A stretch of 64,000 bases of DNA, taken from assembly GCA_944323825.1 (NCBI GenBank), contig CALUTY010000015.1:1-64000 (forward strand). The letters run 5' to 3'. Shown one piece after another: positions 1 to 8,955 of this stretch (its first letter is position 1; every line of letters starts with the position of its first letter). The notes beneath the pieces were generated by a model. That model was not told the DNA's origin and ran no database searches. It saw nothing but the letters and a program-made list of their open reading frames with translations. The DNA is from an uncultured Bacteroidales bacterium (GTDB taxonomy: Bacteria > Bacteroidota > Bacteroidia > Bacteroidales > UBA932). The translations under genes were made by a program, and so were the position numbers.

Positions 1-176
1 ACCACTCGGCCGGACTGCTGACTCTCGTTTTCTCGCTTCTTTACCTCGTGTGTTTTCTCCCATTATTGTCAAGGAACGAACCGTTTCGACTGCCCTTTCT
101 GCACCTCACATCTCCTTCACCGGGGCTTCAAAAACTTGTCGCATCGTTGCTGATGAACTCTCCGTTTTTCCGAAAC
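1..176 (-). other. Probable leader of an rRNA operon running off the left edge
   Basis: Read on the minus strand, this stretch starts just after a strong Bacteroidetes promoter and has no convincing reading frame. At positions 60-77 it carries GTTCCTTGACAATAATGG, which resembles the GTTCTTTGA-type motif found in leaders shortly upstream of 16S rRNA in Bacteroidales. The 16S gene itself would lie beyond position 1, so the call is an inference from leader motif, promoter strength and absence of coding potential. The alternative is the untranslated leader of some other highly expressed gene. Confidence 0.55.
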
Positions 177-182
177 GGGCTG

Positions 183-213
183 CAAAGATACGGACTTTTT
201 TATTACCTCCAAA
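183..213 (-). promoter_or_regulatory. Strong Bacteroidetes sigma-ABfr type promoter (probable rRNA promoter)
   Basis: On the minus strand TTTG (210-213) is followed after 19 nt by TATCTTTG (183-190), an exact match to the TTTG-N19-21-TAnnTTTG promoter of Bacteroidetes. The region upstream (214-250) is rich in A and T tracts, like the UP-element-like sequence in front of rRNA promoters. Transcription would start near 176 and run leftward, away from the PUL gene that ends at 309. Confidence 0.75.
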
Positions 214-308
214 TTTTTTTGGAACTTTTTTCAAAAAAATTTCATCAATCAAAGTTCCATTTCCAATAATTTCAAGGTTAATTCCAACCTGCTCAACCAG
301 ATATGACA

Positions 309-1898
309 TCAGTTCACAGTAACCTCAGAAATTTTCACCCATCCGCTTTCCGTCTTCTTGTCGGAATTGACGGCAAGTTCAATGGCAGGAGTATTTTCTT
401 TTGTGGTATCAACAATGGCGACAGCCCAAGTATAAGTCCCCGCAGAAGCGCTGACCTTTGTCTTGAATGTATAGGTGGCCGGAGAGCCGGAAACCCATGA
501 TGACGGTTCGCAATTGCTGTCCACAAAAGTCTGCACTGCAGTTCCCTCCGAATCCAAAAGTGCAAAGGCAACTTTGTATTTATAGTTCCACTGGCGGATA
601 TTGTTCGGGAAATAGCCCCAGCCTATATTCCTCCACCGGGAAACGATCGTGGCCTCATCTCCTGATGCCATCGTCTCAGGCACGGAAACCCTGTCGGGAT
701 AGAGGCGGTAACCACCTTCTGCATTGAACTTCTTCACAAGATTGAAAGCATCCGTAAACCATGATTCTGTTTCGGCACCGACACGAAAATCCATCATGTT
801 CACTTTCGCTTCTTTTGAAGCATCATACTCTCCCTGTCTGACATCTCCAGGATAACCCTTACGATATCCGGCAGGATCATTCCAATAGGAATGCGAGCTT
901 ACGATGTATCCTCCCTCCATAATGACAGGCACTTTGTAATTCCAGTTGCGGACAAACGACCTCTCCCAGTCGTTGTACCCCCAGCCCTTGTCGTTCATGC
1001 CGAACGCGTCTGAACGCAGACAATATCCTTTGGACAGTGCTATATTAAGGATTTTGTCACTGTTCGGGCTTGCTTCCTCCCCCTCGCCGACAGGAGCTCC
1101 GAGATGCCTGTGATAATTGATGGCAAGCGGAACTTCGGTAAAATTTTCCGAATAGAGACCTGTCACCCATTCCATAGTCTCCTGCTTATATTCTTCGGTC
1201 CTGTCTGATACGGCATTGTTCTGCTCATAACATACATTGTGTCCTTCGCCCCATTTCCCGAGACCATAACCGTCAATGAATGCAACATTGTCAGGATCAT
1301 TGAACTTCTCGGCAAATGCCTTGATGAATTTCTCATAATACTGCCGGAAAATAGGATCAATCACAATAGGAGTAAACCAGTTAGGATGTTTTGGATCTGA
1401 AACCCAGACTTCAGCACCAGCATCTCGGACAAACTCAGGAGTAGCTCCGTCTGCCTTATCCCTGTCACGGCCGTCCACTATCACACGGAATGCGATCGGC
1501 AACCCCAATTCTTTTGCCCGACTGACGAGCCTGGTAATGCTGTTGTTTTCATCCTGCCAGAAATATACCCCATCCTGAGGGTTCATCCTTTTCCACTCTG
1601 TACGGATATAACATGCTGAAGCATAGTCCCTGACACGAACATTTTCTCCTACTTCCGACACATGTATCTCCTTGTCAAAATACGACGGATCGGCAGTAGC
1701 ATCAAGATAAAGTACCCATCCGTTGAGAGGATTATGGAGAATGTCATTCTGATTGGCGGAAAATGAAATTTCCACATTTCCTTCGGGATTCTCAAACCCG
1801 CCGGAACCTTCCGACTCTGTTTTTTCAGAGCAGCTGCACGCAGCTGTCATGGCAACGGCAAGCACAGGAATCATAAATGTGTCTGTAATTCTTTTCAT
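309..1898 (-). CDS. Lipoprotein with glycosidase-like TIM barrel (DUF4832-type)
   Basis: A 529-residue secreted lipoprotein; the signal peptide ends in the lipobox-like AACSCSEK (Cys about 22), so it should sit on the outer membrane or cell surface. Residues about 50-330 have the look of a GH-A type TIM barrel as in beta-galactosidase-like proteins: NPLNGW near the start, YIRTEWKRMNPQDG, and GLGKWGEGHN followed by LAINYHRHL. The C-terminal third (from about 400) resembles the beta-sandwich of DUF4832 proteins. It is the last gene of PUL 1, 87 nt after the SusE/F-like gene, so it probably cleaves or binds the glycan imported by that SusC/D pair. Catalytic acids could not be assigned with certainty and the substrate is unknown. 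Confidence 0.72.
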   Translation of the reverse strand: MKRITDTFMIPVLAVAMTAACSCSEKTESEGSGGFENPEGNVEISFSANQNDILHNPLNGWVLYLDATADPSYFDKEIHVSEVGENVRVRDYASACYIRTEWKRMNPQDGVYFWQDENNSITRLVSRAKELGLPIAFRVIVDGRDRDKADGATPEFVRDAGAEVWVSDPKHPNWFTPIVIDPIFRQYYEKFIKAFAEKFNDPDNVAFIDGYGLGKWGEGHNVCYEQNNAVSDRTEEYKQETMEWVTGLYSENFTEVPLAINYHRHLGAPVGEGEEASPNSDKILNIALSKGYCLRSDAFGMNDKGWGYNDWERSFVRNWNYKVPVIMEGGYIVSSHSYWNDPAGYRKGYPGDVRQGEYDASKEAKVNMMDFRVGAETESWFTDAFNLVKKFNAEGGYRLYPDRVSVPETMASGDEATIVSRWRNIGWGYFPNNIRQWNYKYKVAFALLDSEGTAVQTFVDSNCEPSSWVSGSPATYTFKTKVSASAGTYTWAVAIVDTTKENTPAIELAVNSDKKTESGWVKISEVTVN

Positions 1899-1985
1899 TT
1901 CTGGAAATTATAATTATGGCACCCGTCGCCCCGCAACGGACGACGGGTGCCGACCTTAAATTGATATTATAAGCACAATATAACC

Positions 1986-3248
1986 CTAATCAATACTTGT
2001 CGCAAAGACAGTCATTGCCCGAAGATTGATAATAACTCTATAATTTCCATCAGGAAATCTGTAATATGAATTTCGCGTAGGATTATCTGCACCTCCATGA
2101 AGTTCACATGCCTTGTCAAGAGTAATGCTCATTTCCTGTTTTGAACCATCAGCAGCCAGAGGACATGTATAAGAATATGTATGTTCAATTGTAAATTGTT
2201 CATCCCCGGCGGTAAATTCTGATGAAACCCTGAAACTTACACGATCCTTCAAATTACCCTCATAAATGAATATCTGTGGATCAGCAAGACTTTGGGTACA
2301 ATTCATTTTCTTGCCAGGCTTCCATGCATCATCTCCATATCTCCAAAAATCTGTCACAACAACAGTAATTTCTGGATTTGTATCAACCCCATTCGCATAA
2401 AAAGTCACGCTCTTCGGCTGCAAATCAGTCGCTGCTGAATATATAGTAACCGTCCTCTGCTCCATATTGACCACAACCCTGTAATTTCCGGCTTCAGGGA
2501 TGTTCCAACCGCGGGCTTCGCTACCCATATTCACTTCGTCAGGCTGGCCGTCCTTCAATGTGCCGTCTCCGGTCGGATAGATGTAATAGTCTACCCCGTC
2601 ATATTTCACCGGTATGAAAAGCTCACCAGGAGTGAGGGCGCCATACCATGCATATTGATTGGTATTTTCAAGGGTAGGATTTATCTCCGTTTCAGTAGAG
2701 ATAGCAGTACCGGACAGAGACATTTCATCTGCATCAAAAATGATAACCTGAATCGGAGTGGCATTCACTGTCACCCGCCGGACTTCTGGCATTTCGTATG
2801 TCGGACCGCCTGTCCATGAGGCAACGACACGGAATTCAAGCGAAAAAGAAGCATTTACCGGAAGTTTCCATCGGTCATTGTACCAGTTATTGATCTGCTC
2901 CCCGGTAAAGCTGCATGAATACATCCCGGTCCCCTCGTCATACTCAAAGTCAAAACCGGTACCGGAAGTGATGACGGTTGTGGAGCCGAAATTGTTTCCA
3001 ACCACATCAAGTTCGGCGGTATATGTGAGGAGATACTCCCCTGAAAGCTGGCGGGCCGGTGTCCAGCTGAACGAAACGGCCACTTCGTCAAGATTGTCTT
3101 CCGTAAGGGCAAACGACTCCACGGAAGCCGACAGGTTCATGGTTTCCTCAACCTTTGGTATGTCCGTCTTGTACGGATCGTAGGCACAGGAGGCCAGGAC
3201 GGCGGCCAGAGAGGAAAGCATCAATATCTTTGTATATATTCTCTTCAT
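1986..3248 (-). CDS. SusE/SusF-like outer-membrane glycan-binding lipoprotein
   Basis: A 420-residue lipoprotein (signal peptide, lipobox LASCAYDPY, Cys about 21). Residues 25-160 look like a SusE N-terminal Ig-like domain. Two related C-terminal beta modules follow (about 165-280 and 285-420), each ending in a similar strand: GNYRVVVNMEQRTVTIYS and GNYRVIINLRAMTVFATS. This tandem-CBM layout is typical of surface glycan-binding proteins encoded downstream of susD. It starts 48 nt after the susD stop and shares the operon. It should capture oligosaccharides for the SusC/D porin; the ligand cannot be read from sequence. Confidence 0.85.
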   Translation of the reverse strand: MKRIYTKILMLSSLAAVLASCAYDPYKTDIPKVEETMNLSASVESFALTEDNLDEVAVSFSWTPARQLSGEYLLTYTAELDVVGNNFGSTTVITSGTGFDFEYDEGTGMYSCSFTGEQINNWYNDRWKLPVNASFSLEFRVVASWTGGPTYEMPEVRRVTVNATPIQVIIFDADEMSLSGTAISTETEINPTLENTNQYAWYGALTPGELFIPVKYDGVDYYIYPTGDGTLKDGQPDEVNMGSEARGWNIPEAGNYRVVVNMEQRTVTIYSAATDLQPKSVTFYANGVDTNPEITVVVTDFWRYGDDAWKPGKKMNCTQSLADPQIFIYEGNLKDRVSFRVSSEFTAGDEQFTIEHTYSYTCPLAADGSKQEMSITLDKACELHGGADNPTRNSYYRFPDGNYRVIINLRAMTVFATSID

Positions 3249-3296
3249 GACAAAATATCGTTAAAAATATGTTGTACACACATTCTGCAGACGGGA

Positions 3297-5009
3297 TCAA
3301 TAGCCCGGATTCTGCGGGAATTCCACATCTCTGTTGGCATCACGGATAGCCTGAGGTACAGGCCAAAGGGCATGATGCTCATCCACGATGTCAGACAGAT
3401 GCTTGTTATGCTCCTTGACACGGCGAACATACACATCGGCGCCGAAACGCACCAATGTAAATCTGCGTGACTCTTCTCCAACAAGTTCCCTTATGCGCTC
3501 ATCAAGCAGATAATCTATATCCATGTCATCAGCGGACACTGAAGTCGCCTTGGCCCTGCTGCGCACCTCATTTACGGCATTTGCGGCTGATTCAGGATCA
3601 TCCTGGCCAAGATAGGCCTCCGCGAGGAGCAGATATGTTTCGGCAAGACGGAACTTCATCCTGTCCTTGTAGCTTCCCGTATGGGTGACGTCATCATCGT
3701 GGGCATAGAAGAATTTGACAATCGACGGATAGAGATAGCCGAGATACCAGTAGTTGTCGGTAATCATGCATTGTACTCCGACATTCGGCTCCACATTGCC
3801 GAGCCACTCACGCTTGATGTTGTACTCAGAATTGCGGATATCAGTGGCATCAAAGATGCCGTTCTCGGTAATGTTCTGTGGTTCTATTTCTTCATCAGGG
3901 TCTGCCTCGACCTTTCCGCTGGTGGCATTTGTTCCTTTGAGACCGATCCACCACTTCATAGGTGCGATCTGCCCGAGTCCGCGTCCTCCGAGTTCGGCAG
4001 ACGGGGTAAAGAAACTGTTTATGGAATGATATTGAGGACCCCAGGCACGCCTTGTCCAGTCATCTGAAGGCGTACCGCCGCCAGTCGTCTTGTATTCGAA
4101 CTGCATCACCCAGATGCTTTCGCGGTTGCCGCTCGTCCTGTTCTGGTTATTCTCGACAAACATGTCGCTGAAATAGTCTCCCGGCTCATCTGCCGCAGCG
4201 CCGTAACGGGCCTTCACAAGGTCAAAATAACCGCTGTTGATAACCTCGAGAGCCGCCTGCTCCGCCAGTTTAAAATCCTGGGTATTTCCAGTCATCCAAC
4301 CCCTGAAATTGTACATTTCAGCAAGAAGGTGGAAAGCTGCCCATCTGGTCAGTTTTCCCGGCTGCACTTCATCCGGATTCTCCGGAAGATTCTGGCTGGC
4401 AAACACCAGATCATCGATTATATGGCCGAGGACTTCCACTTTAGGGTCACGGGTAAAGTTGAGTTCAAAAGGCTGCTTGATGGTTTCCACCCATGGAACA
4501 TCTCCGTAAAGATACACCAGGGACCTGTAGCCGTATGCCCTGAAAAACCGGGCTTCTGCCTGATAATGGGCCTTGTCTGTCGGATAGTCCCAGTTGTCGT
4601 TCTTCTCGGAATAGAGAAGAAGCTCATTAGCCGAATTGATCAGGTTGTAGGACCAGTTCCAATATGACCCCACAAACTGTGTAGTCGAAGTCATGTTAAG
4701 ATCGGCGAAAGGAGTCAGGGAACCGTCTCTCGCCCCGGACTGGAGACAGATGTCCGTCGCAATCTGAAGCGCTTCGTAAGAACATGCCCCGTTATGCATA
4801 AACGCACCTTGCTCGCCCCATGTATTGTATTCCGACCGTGCTATTGAATAAAGGCCTGTACTTCCGACTTCAAAGCCCATCGTGCTTGTATAGGTGTTAT
4901 CAGGAGCAAGCGAACTCTTCAGATCCTCCTCAAGAAAAGAGGAACATCCGGCAGCCACCGCCAGCATCGAGCAGACTGCACTTATGTTTATAATATGTTT
5001 TTTCATCAT
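3297..5009 (-). CDS. SusD/RagB family nutrient-binding lipoprotein (PUL 1)
   Basis: About 570 residues with a lipoprotein signal peptide (AAGCSSFLEED, Cys about 22). The SusD fold is visible: TPR-like helices (ARFFRAYGYRSLVYLYGDVPWV near 145-165, RWAAFHLLAEMYNFRG near 220) and the late motif KFRLAETYLLLAEAYLG before the C-terminal block ending FPQNPGY. SusD lids the SusC barrel and binds glycan at the cell surface. The longest frame begins with TTG at 5015, but two consecutive ATGs at 5009 and 5006 precede the Lys-Lys of the signal peptide and are the likely start, six nt after the susC stop. Co-transcribed with susC. Confidence 0.95.
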   Translation of the reverse strand: MMKKHIINISAVCSMLAVAAGCSSFLEEDLKSSLAPDNTYTSTMGFEVGSTGLYSIARSEYNTWGEQGAFMHNGACSYEALQIATDICLQSGARDGSLTPFADLNMTSTTQFVGSYWNWSYNLINSANELLLYSEKNDNWDYPTDKAHYQAEARFFRAYGYRSLVYLYGDVPWVETIKQPFELNFTRDPKVEVLGHIIDDLVFASQNLPENPDEVQPGKLTRWAAFHLLAEMYNFRGWMTGNTQDFKLAEQAALEVINSGYFDLVKARYGAAADEPGDYFSDMFVENNQNRTSGNRESIWVMQFEYKTTGGGTPSDDWTRRAWGPQYHSINSFFTPSAELGGRGLGQIAPMKWWIGLKGTNATSGKVEADPDEEIEPQNITENGIFDATDIRNSEYNIKREWLGNVEPNVGVQCMITDNYWYLGYLYPSIVKFFYAHDDDVTHTGSYKDRMKFRLAETYLLLAEAYLGQDDPESAANAVNEVRSRAKATSVSADDMDIDYLLDERIRELVGEESRRFTLVRFGADVYVRRVKEHNKHLSDIVDEHHALWPVPQAIRDANRDVEFPQNPGY

Positions 5010-5015
5010 ATTCAA

Positions 5016-8000
5016 TTAAAATGTCAATGTGATTCCGAGCATATAGGACCGTGCCGTAGGATATGAGGCAAACCATGTGTTGTCATAGTTGAGCATCTGG
5101 CGCATATTTGAGATTGCGCATACATTGTTGACGCTGACATTCACATCGATTCCGCTCATGCCGATTTTTTTGGCTACTTTGGAACTGAGTCTGTATCCAA
5201 GAGTTATATTCTTGAGAGTCACAAAATTGAGCCTCTTGTAATACCCGTGTTCAAAACTCTGCGTATACCCCGGAGAAACATATTCCGCATCAGGATCCTC
5301 AGGAGTCCAGTAGTCCGCGCCATGGATATAGTTGCCGGCACCGAAGGTGTATGAACCGATATTTGCCACATTGTCCGACATCCACTTGCCGAATACTCCG
5401 TTCAAAAGGAAAGAGAAGTAGAAATTCTTGTACTCGAACCGGTTGCCCATGGACATTGACCAGCTCGGCTTCTTGTTGCCGATGACCTTACGGTCATTCT
5501 CGTCGATATAGCCGTTGCCATCCACATCTTCAAGTTTGGCGTCACCCGGCTTTGCCCCGTTCTGATGGGCAATCTCATTGCCTTCATCATCCGTGAACGT
5601 GAACTCGTCCCCTTCCTGCCAGATTCCTATCACATTCCAGTCATAAAAGACATCAAGAGGGTAACCTATGAACCATTCATTGGTAACATCATCCAGCTGG
5701 TCGCCGCGGAGCTCTATGATTTCATCCCTGTTGAGGAAGAAATTCAGGTCCGTATTCCACCGGAAGTCCCTTTTGCGTATGTTCTGTGAATTGAGCGTCA
5801 GCTCGATTCCCTTGTTGCGTGTCTGTCCGACATTGTCCCACATTCTGCTGTAGCCGTTCATGATCGGCACTGTCCTGGCCATCAGAAGATCCTTTGTGTT
5901 GGACAGGTACATGTCAATGCTTCCGCCCAGACGGCTTCCGAAGAAGGAGAAGTCGATACCGAGGTTGGCCGTATAGGTGGTCTCCCATCTCAGGTTCGGG
6001 TTGCCGACACCGTCGCTTGCAAGATATGCGGCGTTCACTGCCGAGCCTCCGTCTCCCCAGACATATTTCACGCCGTTTGTCGCATAGAGGCGGTCAAGAG
6101 TCTGATAGCGGGATATCGCGTTGTTTCCGTTGGCACCGTATGAGAGACGGAGCTTGAGCATGTCTATCCACTCGACATTGTCACGGATGAAATCCTCATC
6201 TCCGATCTGCCATGCCAATGCGGCCGATGGGAAGAAACCGTATTTGTTGTTGCGGCCGAATACGGATGCCCCGTCGGCACGGCCCGTAAGGGTGATCATG
6301 TATTTCTCCGCAAAAGAATAATTGATTCTCGCCATGTAGGAAATCATGTTCTCCTTCCAGTAGTTGGAGGACATCTCTATGTTGCTTTCGGCTCCGGACA
6401 TCATGTAGAAACTTGAGTCGTCATTGACGAAACTCTCACCGCTCTGCGAAGAACCGATCTGCTTCTTTTCCTGCATACTGAACAGGGCAGTCACGTCAAT
6501 GTGGTGCTTGCCGAAAGTATTGTCATATTTTACGACATTCTCCCATGTCCAGTCCGTGTTGTGAGTATTGTTTATGGCAGCCCTTCCGTTCACCTTTGCA
6601 CCGGTGACGGTGTTGCGGCCATAATATGTGCCTTCAAATGTGTTGCGGTAGTTGTAACCGAACTGGGACCTGACCGAAAGGCCTTTCATGATATCGATGT
6701 TGATGAATCCGTTAACGAGCACATTTCGTCCGGTCTTTTTCTGGTCGGCATTCACATCCTTCATCGGGTTGGGAAAGTTGCTGTAGTCCATCGGCTCCTC
6801 ATAATAGTTGCCGGTCTCGTCATACATGATGCCGTATGGGCTCTGCTTGATGGCATGCTCGAGATTAGGTGTGACTCCGCCGCTCTCCCTGTTGACAAAC
6901 TGGGTGGTGAGACCGACCTGCAGCCATTTGTTGAGAGTCTGAGTGACGGAAGCGTACACATTGATACGCTTGTAGTTGGAATTGTATACCACACCCGGGT
7001 TGTCAAGATACGACACTGACGCCATATATTGGGTGGCGTCAGTACCGCCCGAAATGCTGACTTGATGATCCATCGTGAATGTCTGGCGGAAAACATCGTC
7101 CTGCCAGTCCCTTGTGATACCGTTGGCGTAATTGACCTTTTCGCTGGCACTTATCACGCTTCCGTAAAGAGGGTCGAGCATGACTCCCGTATAGCCGTTC
7201 TTGAGTCTGTGGAGATCCTGCTTGAAGCGGATATATTCATTCGGTCCCATGGTCTGTATGCGCTGCATAGGTTCCTGGAGGCCGAACTGCCCCTTGTATG
7301 TGACATGGGCCTTGCCCTTCTCGCCTTTCTTGGTCTGGAGCAGGATGACACCGTTGGAACCCCTGGAACCGTAGATGGCCACTGAAGACGCATCCTTGAG
7401 AACCGACATGCTCTCTATGATATTCGGGTCGATGTCGGCAAGTGAACCGTCGTATGGAATCCCGTCCAGCACTATAAGAGGAGAGTTGCTTCCGGAAAGG
7501 GAGTTCTGACCCCTTATAAGAAGAGATTGGTTCGATCCCGGGGCGGCATCGCTTGTGGTGATGGTAAGACCGGCGACCTGACCTACGAGACGGTCCATAA
7601 GGTTGGAGGTTGAAGACATGTTCAGGACCTCTTCGTCAACCACGGCAACACCTCCGGTAAGATCCTTTTTCCTCTGTGTTCCGTATCCGACGACAACCGA
7701 CTCTTCAAGAGCCTGTGCGTCCGGCTCCATCTGCACATTGACAACTCCGCCTTTTCCGACGGCAGCCTCATAATCGCTGTAGCCGAGATAAATGAATACG
7801 ATTGTGGAACCTGACGGAACTTCGATGCTATATTTTCCATTCGCGTCCGTAGTCGTTCCTCCGCTTGTCCCCGCTCCTTTGATGACGACTCCGACACCTT
7901 CAAGCGGGAAATTCCCTTCATCGACGACAGTACCTGTCACAGACACCGAAGTCTGCTGTGCCGACAAGGAAACTGCCGACAGCATGAGCACAATAGCCAT

Positions 8001-8042
8001 GACCATGCCGCCTTTAAGCATTTTGAGTGTTTCTGTTAGCAT
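5016..8042 (-). CDS. SusC/RagA family TonB-dependent glycan transporter (PUL 1)
   Basis: A 1008-residue outer-membrane receptor with a signal peptide ending near SLSAQQ (about 29). A carboxypeptidase-regulatory-like domain follows (about 35-105), then a plug domain with VVVGYGTQRKKDLTGGVAVV and the SusC signature PLIVLDGIPYDGSLADIDPN followed by SVLKDASSVAIYGSRGSNGV (about 190-235). The rest is a 22-strand-type beta barrel ending in the aromatic SYMLGITLTF. It imports glycan fragments with SusD. The ATG at 8042 is used here; ATG at 8021 (MLKGG) is also possible. The 214 nt upstream hold the likely regulatory region, followed by the AraC-type regulator gene in the same orientation. Confidence 0.96.
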   Translation of the reverse strand: MLTETLKMLKGGMVMAIVLMLSAVSLSAQQTSVSVTGTVVDEGNFPLEGVGVVIKGAGTSGGTTTDANGKYSIEVPSGSTIVFIYLGYSDYEAAVGKGGVVNVQMEPDAQALEESVVVGYGTQRKKDLTGGVAVVDEEVLNMSSTSNLMDRLVGQVAGLTITTSDAAPGSNQSLLIRGQNSLSGSNSPLIVLDGIPYDGSLADIDPNIIESMSVLKDASSVAIYGSRGSNGVILLQTKKGEKGKAHVTYKGQFGLQEPMQRIQTMGPNEYIRFKQDLHRLKNGYTGVMLDPLYGSVISASEKVNYANGITRDWQDDVFRQTFTMDHQVSISGGTDATQYMASVSYLDNPGVVYNSNYKRINVYASVTQTLNKWLQVGLTTQFVNRESGGVTPNLEHAIKQSPYGIMYDETGNYYEEPMDYSNFPNPMKDVNADQKKTGRNVLVNGFINIDIMKGLSVRSQFGYNYRNTFEGTYYGRNTVTGAKVNGRAAINNTHNTDWTWENVVKYDNTFGKHHIDVTALFSMQEKKQIGSSQSGESFVNDDSSFYMMSGAESNIEMSSNYWKENMISYMARINYSFAEKYMITLTGRADGASVFGRNNKYGFFPSAALAWQIGDEDFIRDNVEWIDMLKLRLSYGANGNNAISRYQTLDRLYATNGVKYVWGDGGSAVNAAYLASDGVGNPNLRWETTYTANLGIDFSFFGSRLGGSIDMYLSNTKDLLMARTVPIMNGYSRMWDNVGQTRNKGIELTLNSQNIRKRDFRWNTDLNFFLNRDEIIELRGDQLDDVTNEWFIGYPLDVFYDWNVIGIWQEGDEFTFTDDEGNEIAHQNGAKPGDAKLEDVDGNGYIDENDRKVIGNKKPSWSMSMGNRFEYKNFYFSFLLNGVFGKWMSDNVANIGSYTFGAGNYIHGADYWTPEDPDAEYVSPGYTQSFEHGYYKRLNFVTLKNITLGYRLSSKVAKKIGMSGIDVNVSVNNVCAISNMRQMLNYDNTWFASYPTARSYMLGITLTF

Positions 8043-8256
8043 ATCTGAATTGATTGGTTAGTAGTGTGTCAATCAGTCTGTGTACAAATATTATAATGCA
8101 TTACTTATTAATTTGAATATCAATTAATTAATACATTAAATATTAAACTGTGTACAAACACACCACAAATATCTGCGAATCAGGGAAAAGACATGGGGCA
8201 ATTTTGTCCGAAAATGGTTTGATTTCGTACAGGAAACCCGAAACACATGTAAAAAA
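8043..8256 (-). promoter_or_regulatory. AT-rich PUL 1 control region with an 11-bp direct repeat
   Basis: This intergenic stretch separates the regulator gene from susC. The 11-mer CTGTGTACAAA occurs at 8078-8088 and again at 8148-8158, exactly 70 bp apart, and contains the palindrome TGTACA. Between the copies the DNA is almost pure A/T. On the minus strand a near-consensus -7 box (AATATTTG) overlaps the susC-proximal copy. Seventy bp is close to a whole number of helical turns, so the repeats are good candidates for operator sites of the adjacent AraC-type regulator; this is inference. Confidence 0.5.
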
Positions 8257-8955
8257 TCACTCTTGAACCGCATCAGAGGCATGTCTGCTCCTGCATTCGG
8301 AAGGAGTCAAGCCGAAGTGCTTCTTGAAACAGACACTGAAATATTTCGGATTGGCGAACCCGGTCATGAAAGAAATTTCAGATATGGTAAGTGAAGAACC
8401 GCAGATCAGTTGAAAAGCTCTTTTTAGACGCATGTCAATAATGAATTCATGTATCGACATGCCGGTGCATTCCTTTATCTTCCCGTACAGGACAGTCCTG
8501 CCTATGGCCATGTCGGAGACAAAGGCATCCACATCATACTCGCTGTTGTCCATGTTGCGCTCAACAAGTTCAAGCGCCTTTTTCATGAGAGCGTCATCGG
8601 GAGACTCCACTTTGATGCCGGAAGGGCCGCTGATGTACTTCCGGCTTTTAACAGATTCCAGCTCACGCCTTACGCGGTCAAGTTCGTCTTCCGTATTTTC
8701 AGATTCGGTCCTTGAGCGGCCGAGAAGCGCCTCCGCTTCCCTGAGCGCCTTTCCTGCCTCCGCCAACTGAAGTTTCAGTTCTTCAAGCTCCGCCTCAGCG
8801 CGTGCGAGACCGGCTCTGGTGCAGCCAAGTTCCTGCTGCATCCTTTTTCTTAATGCCGAATACCTGTGTCGCATCCACACGGAAAGAGCCACAAGTACGG
8901 CACATGCCAGGCACAGGAATACGACCGTACCCCCCCCCAGCGTAAAATCCGACAT
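8257..8955 (-). CDS. Membrane-anchored AraC-family regulator of PUL 1
   Basis: 232 residues with an uncommon layout: a transmembrane helix at about 10-29 (VVFLCLACAVLVALSVWM), a basic stop-transfer (RHRYSALRKR), a long Glu/Ala/Leu-rich coiled coil (about 35-105), then an AraC-type double HTH (about 130-225; IGRTVLYGKIKECTGMSIHE and LTISEISFMTGFANPKYFSV). It resembles the output end of a Bacteroidetes hybrid two-component system with the sensor propeller, kinase and receiver missing. It lies directly upstream of susC on the same strand, so PUL 1 control is likely. Codons 6-9 contain nine consecutive G, so the frame could shift by slippage. With the ATG at 8955 the helix stays in frame. Confidence 0.8.
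   Translation of the reverse strand: MSDFTLGGGTVVFLCLACAVLVALSVWMRHRYSALRKRMQQELGCTRAGLARAEAELEELKLQLAEAGKALREAEALLGRSRTESENTEDELDRVRRELESVKSRKYISGPSGIKVESPDDALMKKALELVERNMDNSEYDVDAFVSDMAIGRTVLYGKIKECTGMSIHEFIIDMRLKRAFQLICGSSLTISEISFMTGFANPKYFSVCFKKHFGLTPSECRSRHASDAVQE
8930..8938. repeat. Nine-base C/G homopolymer in the regulator start region
   Basis: Nine C on the plus strand (nine G in the coding sense) fall in codons 6-9 of the AraC-type regulator, just before its membrane helix. With nine G the frame from the ATG at 8955 is open. Loss of one G would instead join the helix to a frame opening at ATG 8989 or 9058 with a hydrophobic N-terminus (MKLIFLASVSGHVGF). Gain of one G would break both. 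Confidence 0.85.
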
